Source of the DNA: an uncultured Verrucomicrobia subdivision 3 bacterium
Lineage (GTDB): Bacteria; Verrucomicrobiota; Verrucomicrobiia; Limisphaerales; UBA11358
Length of the DNA: 64,000 nucleotides
Assembly: GCA_903858275.1 (NCBI GenBank)
Contig: CAIOIC010000062.1
Span: forward strand, 17,665-81,664
Direction of reading: 5' to 3'
The position numbers and the translations under genes were made by a program. This document shows, piece by piece, positions 28,504-37,064 of the stretch. Under the pieces are notes generated by a model that was not told the origin of the DNA, did not search any database, and worked only from the letters and a program-made list of their open reading frames with translations. The stretch's first letter is position 1, and each line of letters starts with the position of its first letter.

Positions 28504-30027
28504 ATGAATCATTCCAGCAATTCAAAGAGGCACATCATCGTGGTCGGCGCCGGGCCGGGCGGGTTGACGGCGGCGATGCTGCTGGCGGCGCGCGGTTTCA
28601 AGGTGACTCTGGTGGAAAAGGCTGGCCGCGTCGGCGGGCGTAACGCGGCCATCGAACGCAACGGCTACAAGTTCGACACCGGCCCGACGTTCCTGATGAT
28701 GAAGTTCATTCTCGACGAAGTGTTCGAGGAATCGGGCCGCAAGAGCGAAGATTATTTAAAATTCGTGAAGCTGGAGCCGATGTATCGGCTGCAGTTTGAC
28801 GACATGGTGTTCGAGCCGACGACCGATCACGCGGCGATGCTGAAGCAGCTCAACGAAAAATTCCCCGGCAACGCCGAAGGTTACTGGCGGTTTCTCGAAA
28901 CCGAGCAGGAACGGTTCCGCAAAATGTATCCGTGCCTGCAAAAGGATTATTCCTCGCTGCGCAGCTATCTTTCCACCGACCTGCTGAAAGCCGTGCCGCA
29001 TCTTTCGCTGGGCAAGTCCGTCATGGATGTGCTCGCCGGTTATTTTAAACCCGATCGCCTCAAGCTTTGCTTCACGTTTCAGGCTAAGTATCTCGGTATG
29101 TCGGCGTGGGATTGTCCCGGCTTGTTCGCAATTCTGCCGTTTGTCGAACATGCTTACGGCGTCTATCACACACAGGGCGGCTTGAGCGAGATTTCCGAGG
29201 CCATGGCCAAAGTCTGCCGCGAATACGGCGTGGACATCCGGTTGAATTCGCCGGTGAAGCAACTCGTTCTCGAAGGTCGCGATGTGCGCGGCGTGGAACT
29301 GGAATCCGGTGAAAAAATTCTAGGCGATGAAACTGTGCTGAACGCCGATTTCGGTTACGCGATGAAACATCTCGTGCCACCGGGCGTGCTGAAAAAATAC
29401 ACGCCGGAGAAAGTCGAGGAGAAGGAGTTTTCCTGTTCCACCTTCATGCTCTATCTCGGCGTGGACAAAATATACGACCTGCCGCATCACACAATTTTCT
29501 TTTCTAAGGATTACCGGAAAAATATCGAGGATGTTTTTCAGCGGAAGGTCTTATCGGACGAATGTTCCTTTTACGTCCGCAACGCCAGCGTCAATGATCC
29601 CGACCTCGCGCCGCCGGGACATTCTGCGCTTTATGTTTTGGTGCCGGTGCCGAACAAGACCGCGGCGATTGACTGGTCGAAAGAGAAAGGCGGTTTCCGC
29701 GACCGCCTGCTGGACGCGATGGAAACGCGCGGTGGCATGAAAGATTTGCGCTCGCATATCCGTGAGGAAATTGTTTATTCGCCGGACAGTTGGGAGAGCC
29801 ACAACATTCATCTCGGCGCGACGTTCAATCTTGCGCACAAGCTGTCGCAGATGCTGCATTTTCGTCCGCGCAACAAATTCGAGGAGTTGGGCCACTGCTA
29901 CCTCGTCGGCGGCGGCACGCATCCCGGCAGCGGTTTGCCGACGATTTATGAATCCGGCCGCATCGCCGCCAACCTGATTTGCCGCCAGCACCAGGTGCCG
30001 TTTGTTTCCAAGAACACGCAGGTCTGA
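28504..30027 (+). CDS. CrtI/CrtN-family carotenoid desaturase
   Basis: A 507-residue FAD-dependent phytoene desaturase family protein. The dinucleotide-binding motif is GAGPGG (15-20), followed by VTLVEKAGRVGGRNA and the family GPTFLMM segment. The C-terminal FAD motif is YLVGGGTHPGSGLPTIYESGR. Such enzymes introduce conjugated double bases into C30 or C40 carotenes at the membrane; CrtN-type C30 use is favoured by the CrtQ, CrtO and AldH-like neighbours, but no synthase (CrtM/CrtB) is in the window, so chain length is inferred. It runs convergent to the crtO-crtQ operon. Confidence 0.88.
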   Translation: MNHSSNSKRHIIVVGAGPGGLTAAMLLAARGFKVTLVEKAGRVGGRNAAIERNGYKFDTGPTFLMMKFILDEVFEESGRKSEDYLKFVKLEPMYRLQFDDMVFEPTTDHAAMLKQLNEKFPGNAEGYWRFLETEQERFRKMYPCLQKDYSSLRSYLSTDLLKAVPHLSLGKSVMDVLAGYFKPDRLKLCFTFQAKYLGMSAWDCPGLFAILPFVEHAYGVYHTQGGLSEISEAMAKVCREYGVDIRLNSPVKQLVLEGRDVRGVELESGEKILGDETVLNADFGYAMKHLVPPGVLKKYTPEKVEEKEFSCSTFMLYLGVDKIYDLPHHTIFFSKDYRKNIEDVFQRKVLSDECSFYVRNASVNDPDLAPPGHSALYVLVPVPNKTAAIDWSKEKGGFRDRLLDAMETRGGMKDLRSHIREEIVYSPDSWESHNIHLGATFNLAHKLSQMLHFRPRNKFEELGHCYLVGGGTHPGSGLPTIYESGRIAANLICRQHQVPFVSKNTQV

Positions 30028-30040
30028 CCGGTTGACGGGA

Positions 30041-30520
30041 TTAAGTTGATTGAGTCAGCACGCGCAGAAACCGGGCGCGGTTGTAACGGAGCGCAAGGAT
30101 GCAGGGGAAATTCACCGCCAGCGCAACCGCTGCGTTGACCAGCACCCCCCACCACGGATTCCAGATGGCGAATAGCGGCAACGTGAGCAAAGCCAGCCAG
30201 TGAACGACTTCGCCGCGCCAGGTTTCGCGCAGGAAACGTTCGAGGTATTCTGAAGTGGCGGATTTCAGGTTTGCTTTCGCGAAGCCGCCACGAAACATGC
30301 GCGCGGCGTCCGGCAGTTTGTCTTTCCAGCGCTTGATCGCAAACACGCGCTCGTAAAACCGCCCGCCGCGCTCCCAGCTTTTGGGTCGCGCCAGCCAGCC
30401 GCGATAGTGGAACCGCTCCGCCGCGATCCTCGTGAAACCCCACGCCAGCCCGAACTGGATCACCAGCCACGCGCTGACGTTCAGCGCGGTGACCCACGCG
30501 ATGGAGAGTTCAATCAGCAT
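30041..30520 (-). CDS. CrtO-like acyltransferase (glycosyl-4,4'-diaponeurosporenoate acyltransferase family)
   Basis: 159 residues from 30520 (MLIELSIAWVTALNV). Two to three membrane helices: residues 1-25, and a hydrophobic pair at about 100-140 ('WLALLTLPLFAIWNPWWGVLVNAAVALAVNFPCILALRYNR'). The C-terminal NRARFLRVL pattern and the size match staphylococcal CrtO, which esterifies the sugar of staphyloxanthin with a fatty acid. Its start overlaps the crtQ-like stop by 11 bases, reproducing the crtQ-crtO linkage. Recognition rests on size, topology, motif and neighbours. Confidence 0.75.
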   Translation of the reverse strand: MLIELSIAWVTALNVSAWLVIQFGLAWGFTRIAAERFHYRGWLARPKSWERGGRFYERVFAIKRWKDKLPDAARMFRGGFAKANLKSATSEYLERFLRETWRGEVVHWLALLTLPLFAIWNPWWGVLVNAAVALAVNFPCILALRYNRARFLRVLTQST

Positions 30521-31610
30521 GAATCTGCCTCCCTTTCCACGCAACGGTCTGCTTGTTGCGCGCACGACTGACCGAGCGCGCGAAGACCGCGAAATAGAAA
30601 ACCAGCGGCGCGGGATAGAGCAGCGCCGTGCCCCAGTGAAACGTCCCCACCCGGCGCAGCAACCACGCGACTTGCGCCGCGCACAGGCCGTAGGCAGCGA
30701 CCCACCATAGCGGCTGGCTGCCGAGCGCCAAGCCGAGCGGCGCGGTCATCAAGCCGAACATCCACGCGACAACAAGCAGCAGGATTGGCAGCGGCGTCTG
30801 GCCCGCGCCGGAAGCAAAACCTTTCGTCCAGCCGTCCACGACTTCGCGCCAGCCTTGCGGATACATGCGGAACGCGAACACGCCTTGCCCGCCGCGACAT
30901 CGCAGCGGCACGCCCGCCGTGCGCAACTGCTCCGCGAGCCAGAAGTTTTCCAGGATGCGGCCCTTCACGGCTTCGTGACCGCCGACGCGCTCGTAGGCGG
31001 CGCGCTCGATGAGCATGAATTGCCCCAGCAAGCCGCGCGGCGCGAGCCGGTCGCCGCGCAGCGTGAATGCGGCCGTGCCCGCGAGCATCACCAGATTGAA
31101 GAAGGCGGAGAATTGCTCGTGAAAAGCGCGAACCGCGTGATGTGGCGCGACCGACAATGCGCCGCCGCCCGCCGCTTGAAATTCCATCAGCACGCGCCGC
31201 AAGCCGTCCGGCTCAAACCAAGTGTCGGCGTCGAGGAACAAGAACAATTCGCCGTTCGCCGCCTGCGCGCCCTGATGACACGCCCACGTCTTGCCGCGCC
31301 AGCCTTCGGGCAGCGGTTGCGAGTTCACGACGCGCGCCCCGTGTTCCTGCGCGACTTCCGCCGTGCGGTCGGTGGAGGCGTCGTTCACCACGATGATTTC
31401 GCATGGGCGGATGGCTTGCGCGGCCAGCGAGCGCAGCAGCGTGGGAAGATTTTGCTCCTCGTTGCGCGCGGGGATGATGATGGAAAGCCGCTCGGCAGTA
31501 TTGGATTTGTCCCCGGCACCCAATCCGCAACCCCGCCCGCGCCCCAGCACGAGCCAACCCGCCGCCCAGAGCGCGAGTGTCACCGTCAACAGGAGTCCTT
31601 CGGTATTCAT
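30510..31610 (-). CDS. CrtQ-like membrane glycosyltransferase, family 2
   Basis: 366 residues: an N-terminal helix, a GT-A domain (LSIIIPARNEEQNLP, VVNDASTDRTAEVA, LFLDADTWF with the DAD at 127-129), and C-terminal helices from about residue 280. It ends in a WKGR motif as in CrtQ enzymes. CrtQ glucosylates diaponeurosporenoate in staphyloxanthin synthesis. It is translationally coupled to the crtO-like gene. Generic hopanoid or ceramide glycosyltransferases are the alternative, but the crtO neighbour favours CrtQ. Confidence 0.8.
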   Translation of the reverse strand: MNTEGLLLTVTLALWAAGWLVLGRGRGCGLGAGDKSNTAERLSIIIPARNEEQNLPTLLRSLAAQAIRPCEIIVVNDASTDRTAEVAQEHGARVVNSQPLPEGWRGKTWACHQGAQAANGELFLFLDADTWFEPDGLRRVLMEFQAAGGGALSVAPHHAVRAFHEQFSAFFNLVMLAGTAAFTLRGDRLAPRGLLGQFMLIERAAYERVGGHEAVKGRILENFWLAEQLRTAGVPLRCRGGQGVFAFRMYPQGWREVVDGWTKGFASGAGQTPLPILLLVVAWMFGLMTAPLGLALGSQPLWWVAAYGLCAAQVAWLLRRVGTFHWGTALLYPAPLVFYFAVFARSVSRARNKQTVAWKGRQIHAD

Positions 31611-31669
31611 CGGCGGTTCTAATTACACGTTCCCGCGCGCGGTTACAACTGGCAACCCGTCTGCTATTT

Positions 31670-31918
31670 TCAGGTGACGGGCGGGTTGTCGGACCGCTTC
31701 CTGAGCCGCCGCAGCCAATCTTTCAGGCCGGACTTGCGGCGGACTTTCGCGACCGCGCCCTTCGCTTTGCGCATGGCGCGCCGCGCCCAGATAAATTCCG
31801 TCGCCAAGATCGCCAGTCCGCCGGCAATGACCAGCACGCCCGGCCCCGGCAAGACCAGCATGGCCACGCCGATCAAGATGACCGTTCCGCCCATGAGCGC
31901 GCTGAAGAACTTTTTCAT
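31670..31918 (-). CDS. PGPGW-motif small membrane protein
   Basis: 82 residues with one or two membrane helices carrying VLPGPGVLVIAGGLAILATEFIWARR, the PGPGW-family core, then a very basic tail. The function of the family is unknown. Its ATG overlaps the stop of the ion channel gene (ATGA), so it is co-translated with it and might be a channel accessory protein (inference). Confidence 0.8.
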   Translation of the reverse strand: MKKFFSALMGGTVILIGVAMLVLPGPGVLVIAGGLAILATEFIWARRAMRKAKGAVAKVRRKSGLKDWLRRLRKRSDNPPVT

Positions 31919-32796
31919 GCGGCGATCTCTTCCGGCTTTCGCTCGCTCGCGGTGGGCGCAAAACCTCCAGCCCACTTGCGCCGCAAGCCTGCCATGCGAG
32001 TCTGTGTCTCCTTCAACTCAAGTTCGAGGGACCGGAGTTCGTCCTCCAGCGTCGCCGCGCCGGTTTCGCGTTCATGCTGCGCGCGGTCGCGTTCGGCGAT
32101 CTCGGCGTGCATTTCGGACATGCTGTTCATGATGATGCCGATGAACAAGTTCATGATGATCATCGTGCCGAACAGGATGAATGTGACGAAGTAGAGCGCG
32201 ACCTTGATGCCCGGGACGTGGGGCAATTGGTGGTTGAACAAGTCCGCCCAGTTGTCGAGCGTCACGAGCCGGAACAGCGACAGGAAGGCCGCTGGCAATG
32301 AGCCGAAGTTCTTCGGGTCATGCGCGCCGAACAGATGAATGCCCGCCACCGCGTAAATGTAGAACAGCAACGAGAGCAGCAGACTCACATAACCCATCGC
32401 GGACAAACTCTTGAGCAGCGCCCCGACCAGGAGCTGGAGTTTGGGCAACGCGCTGATGAGCCGCAGCAGCCGCAACGCCCGCGTCAACCGCAGGATCGCC
32501 GCGAACGGCCCGCCCACGGGCACGAGGCAAAGCACGATGATCAGGAAGTCGAACACGTTCCAGCCATCGGCAAAATAGCGCCAAGGCTGACGCCCGTGCG
32601 CCGCCATCTTGAGCAGCGCCTCGACGACGAACACGCCGAGGATGAACTTGTCCAGTCCGAGCAGGATCACGCCGTTACGCTCCATCATGGCCGGACTGGT
32701 TTCCAAGCCCGCGACCACGCCAGCCAGCACGATCACCGCCACGATGGCGTGGTGAAACGCTTTCGCGGCGACGATTTGTTTGATGAATGCAGTCAT
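31915..32796 (-). CDS. Voltage-gated cation channel, single-domain (NaChBac/BacNav-like)
   Basis: 293 residues with six transmembrane helices. S4 has four Arg at three-residue spacing: Arg103, 106, 109 and 112 (ILRLTRALRLLRLIS). The pore loop reads FRLVTLDNWADLF; the filter T179-L180-D181-N182-W183-A184-D185 differs from the TLESW of sodium channels. A C-terminal coiled coil (about 228-272) is typical and helps tetramer assembly. Ion selectivity is not proven; the Asp residues point towards calcium or low selectivity. Co-encoded with TerC (upstream, 21 bases) and the PGPGW protein. Confidence 0.9.
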   Translation of the reverse strand: MTAFIKQIVAAKAFHHAIVAVIVLAGVVAGLETSPAMMERNGVILLGLDKFILGVFVVEALLKMAAHGRQPWRYFADGWNVFDFLIIVLCLVPVGGPFAAILRLTRALRLLRLISALPKLQLLVGALLKSLSAMGYVSLLLSLLFYIYAVAGIHLFGAHDPKNFGSLPAAFLSLFRLVTLDNWADLFNHQLPHVPGIKVALYFVTFILFGTMIIMNLFIGIIMNSMSEMHAEIAERDRAQHERETGAATLEDELRSLELELKETQTRMAGLRRKWAGGFAPTASERKPEEIAA

Positions 32797-32806
32797 GAAT
32801 TTGGCA

Positions 32807-32881
32807 GGTAGGGCGCGTCACTCCGTGCGCGCCGGTTTTGCATTCTGGTCGGCGGCGGGCAGAGGACTGCCCGCCCTACCA
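32807..32881. repeat. Palindromic dispersed repeat (GGTAGGGCG...CGCCCTACC) coding the TerC tail
   Basis: A 75-base element with inverted ends GGTAGGGCG / CGCCCTACC and internal hairpins (GGCGGGCAG...CTGCCCGCC). The minus-strand terC frame reads through it and stops in it. A related fragment, GTAGGGCGCGCGTCCCGCC, lies at 61004-61022. Confidence 0.8.
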
Positions 32882-33810
32882 CCGACAGGAATGTTCACCT
32901 TCTTCGGCTTCAACAGCGACCACACCACGCTCGTCGTCAGGATCGCCACGATCACGCCCAGCGACACCAGCGTGTCAATCTTCCACGCCGTATGCGCGAG
33001 AATCATCTTCACGCCCACGAACGTCAGCACCGCGCCCAGGCCAATCTTGAGGTAATGGAACTTGTCCATCACGCCGGCCAGCGCGAAATAGAGTGACCGC
33101 AGCCCGAGGATGGCGAACACGTTCGAGGTATAGACGATGAACGGGTCTTTCGTGACCGCGAAGATCGCCGGGATGGAATCCACCGCGAAGATCACGTCGG
33201 AGATTTCCACCAGCAACAGCACCACGAACAGCGGCGTGGCCATGCGGATGCCGTTTTCGCGGACGAAGAATTTGTCCCCGCGATACTCCGGCGTCACCGG
33301 CATGAGCCGCTTGAACCATTTCACCACCGGATTGCGCTCGGGATGAATCTCCTCCTCGCGCTTCACGATCATCTTGATGCCGGTGAGGATTAGGAAGCCG
33401 CCGAACACGTAGATGATCCACGCGAACTTGGCGATGAGCGCCGCGCCCGCCACGATCATGATGGCCCGCATGATGAGCGCGCCGAGGATGCCCCAGAACA
33501 GCACCTTGTGCTGAAAAAGCGGCGGCACGGCGAAATATGAGAACAACAGCGCGAAGACGAACACGTTGTCCACGCTGAGCGATTTCTCGATGAGATAGCC
33601 GGTGAAGAACTCCAGCGCCTTCGTTGAGCCGGCGTAGTGCCACACGCCCAGGTTGAAGACCAGCGCCAGCCCGATCCAGACGAAAGTCCAGGTGAGCGAT
33701 TCCTTCAGCGACACGATGTGCGCCTTGCGATGAAACACGCCGAGGTCCAGCGCGAGCATCGCGAGGACGAACACGTTGAAGCCGACCCAGAGCCAGATTG
33801 ATTCAGTCAT
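32818..33810 (-). CDS. TerC/Alx family membrane protein
   Basis: 330 residues with about nine helices. The family core is clear: FTGYLIEKSLSVDNVFVFALLF, GIRMATPLFVVLLLVEISDVIFAVDSIPAIFAV. TerC/Alx proteins export manganese and help metal loading of secreted proteins; tellurite resistance is a side phenotype. The last 22 residues (309-330) are encoded by a palindromic intergenic repeat and are not part of the fold. It belongs to the operon starting at hpf; no yybP-ykoY-type riboswitch was seen in the 16-base gap upstream. Confidence 0.92.
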   Translation of the reverse strand: MTESIWLWVGFNVFVLAMLALDLGVFHRKAHIVSLKESLTWTFVWIGLALVFNLGVWHYAGSTKALEFFTGYLIEKSLSVDNVFVFALLFSYFAVPPLFQHKVLFWGILGALIMRAIMIVAGAALIAKFAWIIYVFGGFLILTGIKMIVKREEEIHPERNPVVKWFKRLMPVTPEYRGDKFFVRENGIRMATPLFVVLLLVEISDVIFAVDSIPAIFAVTKDPFIVYTSNVFAILGLRSLYFALAGVMDKFHYLKIGLGAVLTFVGVKMILAHTAWKIDTLVSLGVIVAILTTSVVWSLLKPKKVNIPVGGRAGSPLPAADQNAKPARTE

Positions 33811-33826
33811 GGATGTTATTTTTAAG

Positions 33827-34075
33827 TCACTCGTTCAAGCCGCCGCGCTGCCAGGGTTGGATGTTTTGTAGCGGGACACGGGCCCGGAGGTAAATGCTGC
33901 GGGCAAATTCGGCAGACTTCCGCCGCGCAGCACGGATTTCGTGGCGCGTGGCCCGCGCCGTCGCGCCGAGCATTTGTTTGGACGCATTCAATGCCCGCCC
34001 CGGAGCGGACGCCGCAAAGCCGAGCGTGTTGGCCGGCAAATCCGCCAGCGATTTCAGGATGAGTTTTGCTTTCAT
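33827..34075 (-). CDS. Small basic protein of unknown function
   Basis: 82 residues, rich in Ala, Arg and Lys, with an amphipathic helical middle (about 28-68) and no signal peptide or membrane helix. No family recognised. It lies between hpf and terC on the same strand with gaps of 34 and 16 bases, so it is likely a real gene of that operon. It could bind RNA, ribosome or membrane; nothing in the sequence decides this. Confidence 0.55.
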   Translation of the reverse strand: MKAKLILKSLADLPANTLGFAASAPGRALNASKQMLGATARATRHEIRAARRKSAEFARSIYLRARVPLQNIQPWQRGGLNE

Positions 34076-34109
34076 GGTTTCGATGAGTTGAGGTGTTTGA
34101 GTCGCAGTG

Positions 34110-34448
34110 TCACCCGCCGCGCCGGGCTTTGACGTTGCTCTTGAAGCGTTGCAGCCGCTTCTGGGTGCGGCTGGTGATGGTTTCGCGCAGTTGCGCCATG
34201 GCCTTGGCGAAAGCAGCCCGCAGCGTGTGGTCGCGGCTCTCGGCGAAGACGTCCGGCCCGGGCGTGACGAGGTGGACGTTCACCTGATACGCGGGGCTGG
34301 CGTTTTCGTGGCGCACGAGGCGGACATTGGCTTCGTCAATCTGGCGAGCCTGACCGAGGGCGAGGATTTGGTTTTCCACCCACGAATCCAGCCGGTCAAG
34401 GGAACGCAGATTCAGATGTTGCAGGTTTAATCTCATGGTCGTTGTCAT
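34110..34448 (-). CDS. hpf: Ribosome hibernation promoting factor / RaiA-like protein
   Basis: 112 residues from ATG at 34448 (MTTTMRLNLQHLNL). The fold pattern is that of the sigma-54 modulation/S30Ae family: LDSWVENQILALGQ, VRLVRHENASPAYQVNVHLVTPGPDVFAESRDHTLRAAF, and a basic C-terminus. Short HPF proteins bind the 30S decoding centre and promote 100S dimers in resting cells. The frame remains open upstream through the spacer and antisense to the LysR gene, but that part is a shadow. First gene of an operon with terC, the channel, and crtQ/crtO-like genes. Confidence 0.8.
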   Translation of the reverse strand: MTTTMRLNLQHLNLRSLDRLDSWVENQILALGQARQIDEANVRLVRHENASPAYQVNVHLVTPGPDVFAESRDHTLRAAFAKAMAQLRETITSRTQKRLQRFKSNVKARRGG

Positions 34449-34512
34449 AATTTTTAGTTGATGATTGTTTGTTGTTTGCGCCGTTTTACTCCGGCGGCGT
34501 TGACGTGAGCAC

Positions 34513-34541
34513 ATTAGGCGCAACCGGCGCGGCCGACTAAT
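34513..34541. promoter_or_regulatory. Possible LysR operator in the hpf / regulator spacer
   Basis: An inverted pair ATTAG (34513-34517) and CTAAT (34537-34541) frames a GC-rich centre in the 144-base divergent spacer. LysR proteins usually bind such imperfect dyads between divergent genes. Weak by itself. Confidence 0.3.
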
Positions 34542-34592
34542 ACGCGTTTCCGAATGGACGCATAGGTTAATCCGAAGCATCATTATGCCACG

Positions 34593-35489
34593 ATGGAATG
34601 GCTTAATTATCACCACCTGCGTTACTTCTGGACCGTCGCGAAGGAAGGCAGCCTCGCGCGCGCCGCCGAAAAGCTGCACGTCTCCCAGCCCTCGATCTCG
34701 GAACAGATCCGCGAACTGGAATCCGCGTTCGGTGAAAAACTGTTCCGCCGCGAAGGACGCAACAACCAGCTCACTGACGCTGGCCAGGTTGTCTTTGGCT
34801 ATGCCGAGGAAATTTTCGCGCTGGGCCGCGAGTTGATGAACGCCGTGAAACAACGCCCCGGCACGCGGACGTTGCGGCTCACTGTCGGCGTGGCGGATTC
34901 GTTCCCCAAGCTGGTGACGAACGAAATATTGAAGCCCGTTTTCACGATGCCGCAGGCCGTGCACGTCGTCTGCCGCGAAGGGAAGATGGAAGACCTGCTC
35001 GCGCAACTTGCCGCGCACCGGCTCGACCTCGTGCTGTCGGACGAACCCGCGCCGAGCAGCACGAACTTCAAGGTGTTCAGCCACGCGCTCGGCGAAAGCA
35101 GCGTCACGCTGTGCGCCGAAGCGAAGCTGGCCGGGAAGTTGAAGCGAAATTTCCCCCAGTCGCTCAACGACGCCCCCGCGCTCCTGCCGGCGGAGAATAC
35201 CGCGCTGCGCCGCTCTCTGGAAACGTGGTTTCGCACGCACCACTTGAAGCCGAACGTCGTCGCCGAGTTTGAAGACCTTGCGCTGATGAAAGTGATGGCC
35301 GCCGAAGGCCGCGGCTTCATCGCCGTGCCGACCGTGGCGCTGCGGGAAGCGGTGTCCCGCTATCATTTCCGCAGCCTCGGACAGGCGACCGCCTGCCGCA
35401 TTCAGTTCCACGCCCTCACCGCCGAACGGCGCATCGCGCATCCGGCGGTGCAACTCCTGACCCGGACCACGCCATGGAAGCTTTGCTGA
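34593..35489 (+). CDS. LysR-family transcriptional regulator, NhaR-like
   Basis: 298 residues. The N-terminal winged helix (MEWLNYHHLRYFWTVAKEGSLARAAEKLHVSQPSISEQIRELE, 1-43) is closest to the NhaR group, recognisable by NYHHLRYFW. The effector domain follows (TLRLTVGVADSFPKLV; LVLSDEPAP). NhaR responds to sodium and alkaline stress in E. coli. The gene is divergent from the seven-gene hpf-to-crtO operon, the classic arrangement for a LysR regulator and its target. The effector here is not known. Confidence 0.9.
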   Translation: MEWLNYHHLRYFWTVAKEGSLARAAEKLHVSQPSISEQIRELESAFGEKLFRREGRNNQLTDAGQVVFGYAEEIFALGRELMNAVKQRPGTRTLRLTVGVADSFPKLVTNEILKPVFTMPQAVHVVCREGKMEDLLAQLAAHRLDLVLSDEPAPSSTNFKVFSHALGESSVTLCAEAKLAGKLKRNFPQSLNDAPALLPAENTALRRSLETWFRTHHLKPNVVAEFEDLALMKVMAAEGRGFIAVPTVALREAVSRYHFRSLGQATACRIQFHALTAERRIAHPAVQLLTRTTPWKLC

Positions 35490-35578
35490 TGCCAGCCATG
35501 CCAGTCGAACCATGATCGGCTCAAGGGGCAACCGGCAATCGTCTCATTCGACAAATCGTCCGGCGGACCGTGAATTAA

Positions 35579-37057
35579 TCACTTGTCCCAAGCGACGATT
35601 TTCTTGGCGACGTTCTGGCCGCAGAGCACGACCATCGGCATGCCGCCGCCGGGGTTCACTGAGCCGCCCACGAAGAACAGGTTCGGGTAGAGCGTGCTTT
35701 GCTTCGGCGCTTTGAACGCGAGGTTCTTCCAGCGGTCGCTCACGACGCCGTAGATTGAGCCGCGGTTGGAGTTGTATTGCGCGCGGATGTCCAGCGGCGT
35801 CCAGAAGTGCTCGAAGACGACGTGCTTCCGCAGATCTTTCAGGCCCATCCGCTCCAGTTTGTCCAAAATGCGCTCCTTGAGCTTGGCGTAATCTTCGCGG
35901 GTGAGCGGGTGCGCGGCGTCAATGTGCGGTATGTGCGGGAGAATCTTCAGGCAATCGCAGCCCGCCGGCGCGACGGTCGGGTCGGTTTTGGACGCGGCGA
36001 CGAGGTAGATTGTCGGGTCATCCGGCAATTCATAGCGCTCGAAGACTTTGGCGAAATGTTCCTTTTGGTGGCCGCTGAAGAAAAAGTTGTGGTGCGCGAG
36101 CTGCGGATACTGGCAATCAAGGCCCAACTCGATAACGAGCCCGGAACAGGTGGGTTCGAGTTTCGTTTCCAGCGACGCGATGAAGGCTGGGTCTTCGTTG
36201 AGCAACTTTTCGTAAGCGGGTATGACCTCCATGTTTGACACAACAATGTCGGCGGCGTGGAATGTGCCATTCGCCACGAGGCCGGTGACGCGGCCGCTCT
36301 CCCGGCGGACTTCGCTGACTTCGGCGTTGAGGTTTACCTTGATGCCGAGTTCGTCCATGAGCCGCTTCAGGCCGAGCGCGATATGATAAAGCCCGCCGTC
36401 CACATACCAGAGGTCGTAGCGGAACTGGATGGTGGGCATGGCATTCATGAACGCCGGCGCGCGATACGCCGACGAGCCGACGTATTTGATGAAGAAGTCG
36501 AAGATGTTGCGGAAATATTCCGTTTGCAGATGCGACGCCACGCCCTGGTGCATCGTGCGAAACAGATCGAACTGGAAAAACTTGAACAAGCCGTAGTGCT
36601 TCGCGAATCCCTGCCAGTTGTCCAGGCCCTGCTCGAAGTAACCGTCGTTCGTCAGGTCGTAGAGGTCGGCGGAGTATTTAAGGAAGCGCTCGATGTTCTC
36701 CGGTGGTTCGCCGACCTTGCGCGCCTCGGCGGCCATCTTGTCCGGTTCGGGATACAGGTCGAGCGTGACGCCGTCCTCGAAGAAATTCCGCCAGTGCGGC
36801 CGCAGCGGACGGATCGAAAAGTAATCACTCATCTTCTTGCCGCTGCGCTCGAACAGGCGCTCGAAGATGTGCGGCAGCGTGAGAATGGACGGCCCGAGGT
36901 CGAACGTGTAGCCCTGCTGCTTCAGCACGTTCAGCTTGCCGCCGATCTTGTCGTTCTTTTCGAAGATTTCGACGTCGTAGCCGGATTGCTTCAGCGAGAT
37001 GGCCGCCGACAAACCGCCCAACCCCGATCCGATGACGATGACTTTTTTGGTGCTCAT
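35579..37057 (-). CDS. CrtI/CrtP-family carotenoid oxidoreductase
   Basis: 492 residues, FAD-dependent. The N-terminal motif is VIVIGSGLGGLSAAISLKQSG, with DLGPSILTLPHIFE next. The C-terminal motif is FVGGSVNPGGGMPMVVL. It is a paralogue of 28504-30027 but clearly divergent. The GGGMPM form resembles CrtP-type oxidases, which oxidise the terminal methyl group of C30 carotenes; a second desaturase is the alternative. It follows a TPR-protein gene by 7 bases, so they share a transcript. With the aldehyde dehydrogenase nearby it would supply the carboxyl end group (inference). Confidence 0.85.
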   Translation of the reverse strand: MSTKKVIVIGSGLGGLSAAISLKQSGYDVEIFEKNDKIGGKLNVLKQQGYTFDLGPSILTLPHIFERLFERSGKKMSDYFSIRPLRPHWRNFFEDGVTLDLYPEPDKMAAEARKVGEPPENIERFLKYSADLYDLTNDGYFEQGLDNWQGFAKHYGLFKFFQFDLFRTMHQGVASHLQTEYFRNIFDFFIKYVGSSAYRAPAFMNAMPTIQFRYDLWYVDGGLYHIALGLKRLMDELGIKVNLNAEVSEVRRESGRVTGLVANGTFHAADIVVSNMEVIPAYEKLLNEDPAFIASLETKLEPTCSGLVIELGLDCQYPQLAHHNFFFSGHQKEHFAKVFERYELPDDPTIYLVAASKTDPTVAPAGCDCLKILPHIPHIDAAHPLTREDYAKLKERILDKLERMGLKDLRKHVVFEHFWTPLDIRAQYNSNRGSIYGVVSDRWKNLAFKAPKQSTLYPNLFFVGGSVNPGGGMPMVVLCGQNVAKKIVAWDK

Positions 37058-37064
37058 GTTTGCC

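Noticed and set aside
33811..33826. yybP-ykoY-type manganese riboswitch before terC
   Set aside because: The gap to the upstream gene is only 16 bases, too short for an aptamer.
34449..35531. Upstream extension of the hpf frame to 473 codons
   Set aside because: The added part is antisense to the LysR gene; only the last 112 residues have family character.
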